Source of the DNA: Conexibacter sp.
GTDB taxonomy: Bacteria > Actinomycetota > Thermoleophilia > Solirubrobacterales > Solirubrobacteraceae
Assembly: GCA_025964055.1 (NCBI GenBank)
Contig: JAOPZP010000608.1
Coordinates: 1-5,166, forward strand
Direction of reading: 5' to 3'
DNA: 5,166 nucleotides
Each line of letters begins with the position of its first letter. Positions within the stretch are counted from its first letter, which is position 1. Positions 4,895-5,166 of the stretch are shown here, one piece after another. The position numbers were made by a program, and so were the translations under genes. Under the pieces are notes generated by a model. That model was not told the origin of the DNA. It saw only the letters and a list, made by a program, of their open reading frames with translations, and searched no databases.

Positions 4895-5166
4895 CTAGCG
4901 CGTGCCCTTGCTGAAGACGAACTTGTTCGGGGTGCCCTCCAGGGGGCTGTCGGGGCCGGGGCGCCACAGAACGGCGTCCTCGATCCGGCGCGCGACGGCG
5001 AAGTCCTTGTCGGTGATGCCGCCGCTCGAGTGCGTCGTCAGCTTGACCCAGAGCTTGCCCCACGTGACCGCCAGGTCGGCGTGGTGCCACGCCGCCTCGC
5101 AGATGTAGCCGACGGTGTTGACGAGCATCAGCGTGCTCGGCCACCCGTCGGTGTTGTACTTCCGTC
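4895..5166 (-). CDS. Pterin-4a-carbinolamine dehydratase-like protein, 5'-truncated by window edge
   Basis: The visible 89 residues end at a TAG (4895-4897). An internal ATG at 5128 is not the start, because typical family sequence (YNTDGWPSTL) continues upstream to the window edge. The core EAAWHHADLAVTWGKLWVKL followed by TTHSSGGITDKDFAVARRIE matches the PCD/DCoH signature: the paired histidines, the later Thr-His, then GG-x-T and an A-x-x-I helix. Family members dehydrate 4a-hydroxytetrahydropterins or act in related pterin chemistry; full length is usually about 100 aa, so perhaps 10-20 residues are missing. The tail after RRIE (LWRPGPDSPLEGTPNKFVF and a few more residues) extends past the usual family end. 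No aromatic amino acid hydroxylase is visible. As first visible gene of a pterin operon it more likely serves H4MPT synthesis or recycling than phenylalanine metabolism. PCD-like genes are reported in bacterial H4MPT gene islands. Confidence 0.82.
   Translation of the reverse strand, partial: RKYNTDGWPSTLMLVNTVGYICEAAWHHADLAVTWGKLWVKLTTHSSGGITDKDFAVARRIEDAVLWRPGPDSPLEGTPNKFVFSKGTR

Noticed and set aside
2628..5144. An 838-aa open frame on the minus strand
   Set aside because: Only the part from 3494 down is real (the dehydrogenase). The upstream part is Arg/Gly/Pro/His-rich out-of-frame translation of the DHPS-like and PCD-like genes, a common artefact at high GC.

Overview
The window is strongly GC-rich (roughly 70% by eye) and densely coded. 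GTG start codons, a DUF1232 membrane protein and a mycobacterial-type R2-like oxidase suggest a high-GC actinobacterium, possibly of a soil lineage such as Thermoleophilia. This is an inference from style and gene content; no rRNA or other phylogenetic marker is present.

Layout. Bases 1-371 (+) hold the 3' part of a small DUF1232 (YkvA-like) membrane protein. Bases 475-1335 (+) encode an R2-like ligand-binding oxidase (R2lox), a ferritin-like di-metal protein related to ribonucleotide reductase R2. It retains all six metal ligands and the Val/Tyr pair that forms the R2lox cross-link. Bases 1336-1540 lie between convergent genes. They hold a strong hairpin just after the R2lox stop and a striking 66-bp tandem repeat in which each unit can form two mutually exclusive GC-rich hairpins.

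The rest, 1537-5166, is one tightly packed operon on the minus strand, transcribed right to left. In order it encodes a pterin-4a-carbinolamine dehydratase-like protein (cut by the window edge), a DUF6513/dihydropteroate-synthase-like protein, a methylene-tetrahydromethanopterin dehydrogenase (MtdB/MtdA family), and an archaeal-type DUF1464 protein of the actin-like ATPase superfamily. Spacings are 9 bp, then a 4-base GTGA overlap, then what looks like a 4-base CTGA overlap.

Together the minus-strand genes point to a tetrahydromethanopterin (H4MPT)-type C1-carrier module. The DHPS-like and carbinolamine dehydratase-like proteins would act in synthesis or recycling of the pterin cofactor. The dehydrogenase would oxidise methylene-H4MPT to methenyl-H4MPT in formaldehyde oxidation. 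The DUF1464 protein is an uncharacterised partner whose position predicts a role in this pathway. The most interesting points are this archaeal-flavoured operon in an apparently actinobacterial background, the probable CTG start of the DUF1464 gene, the R2lox gene, and the bistable hairpin repeat whose last copy supplies the stop codon of the DUF1464 gene.
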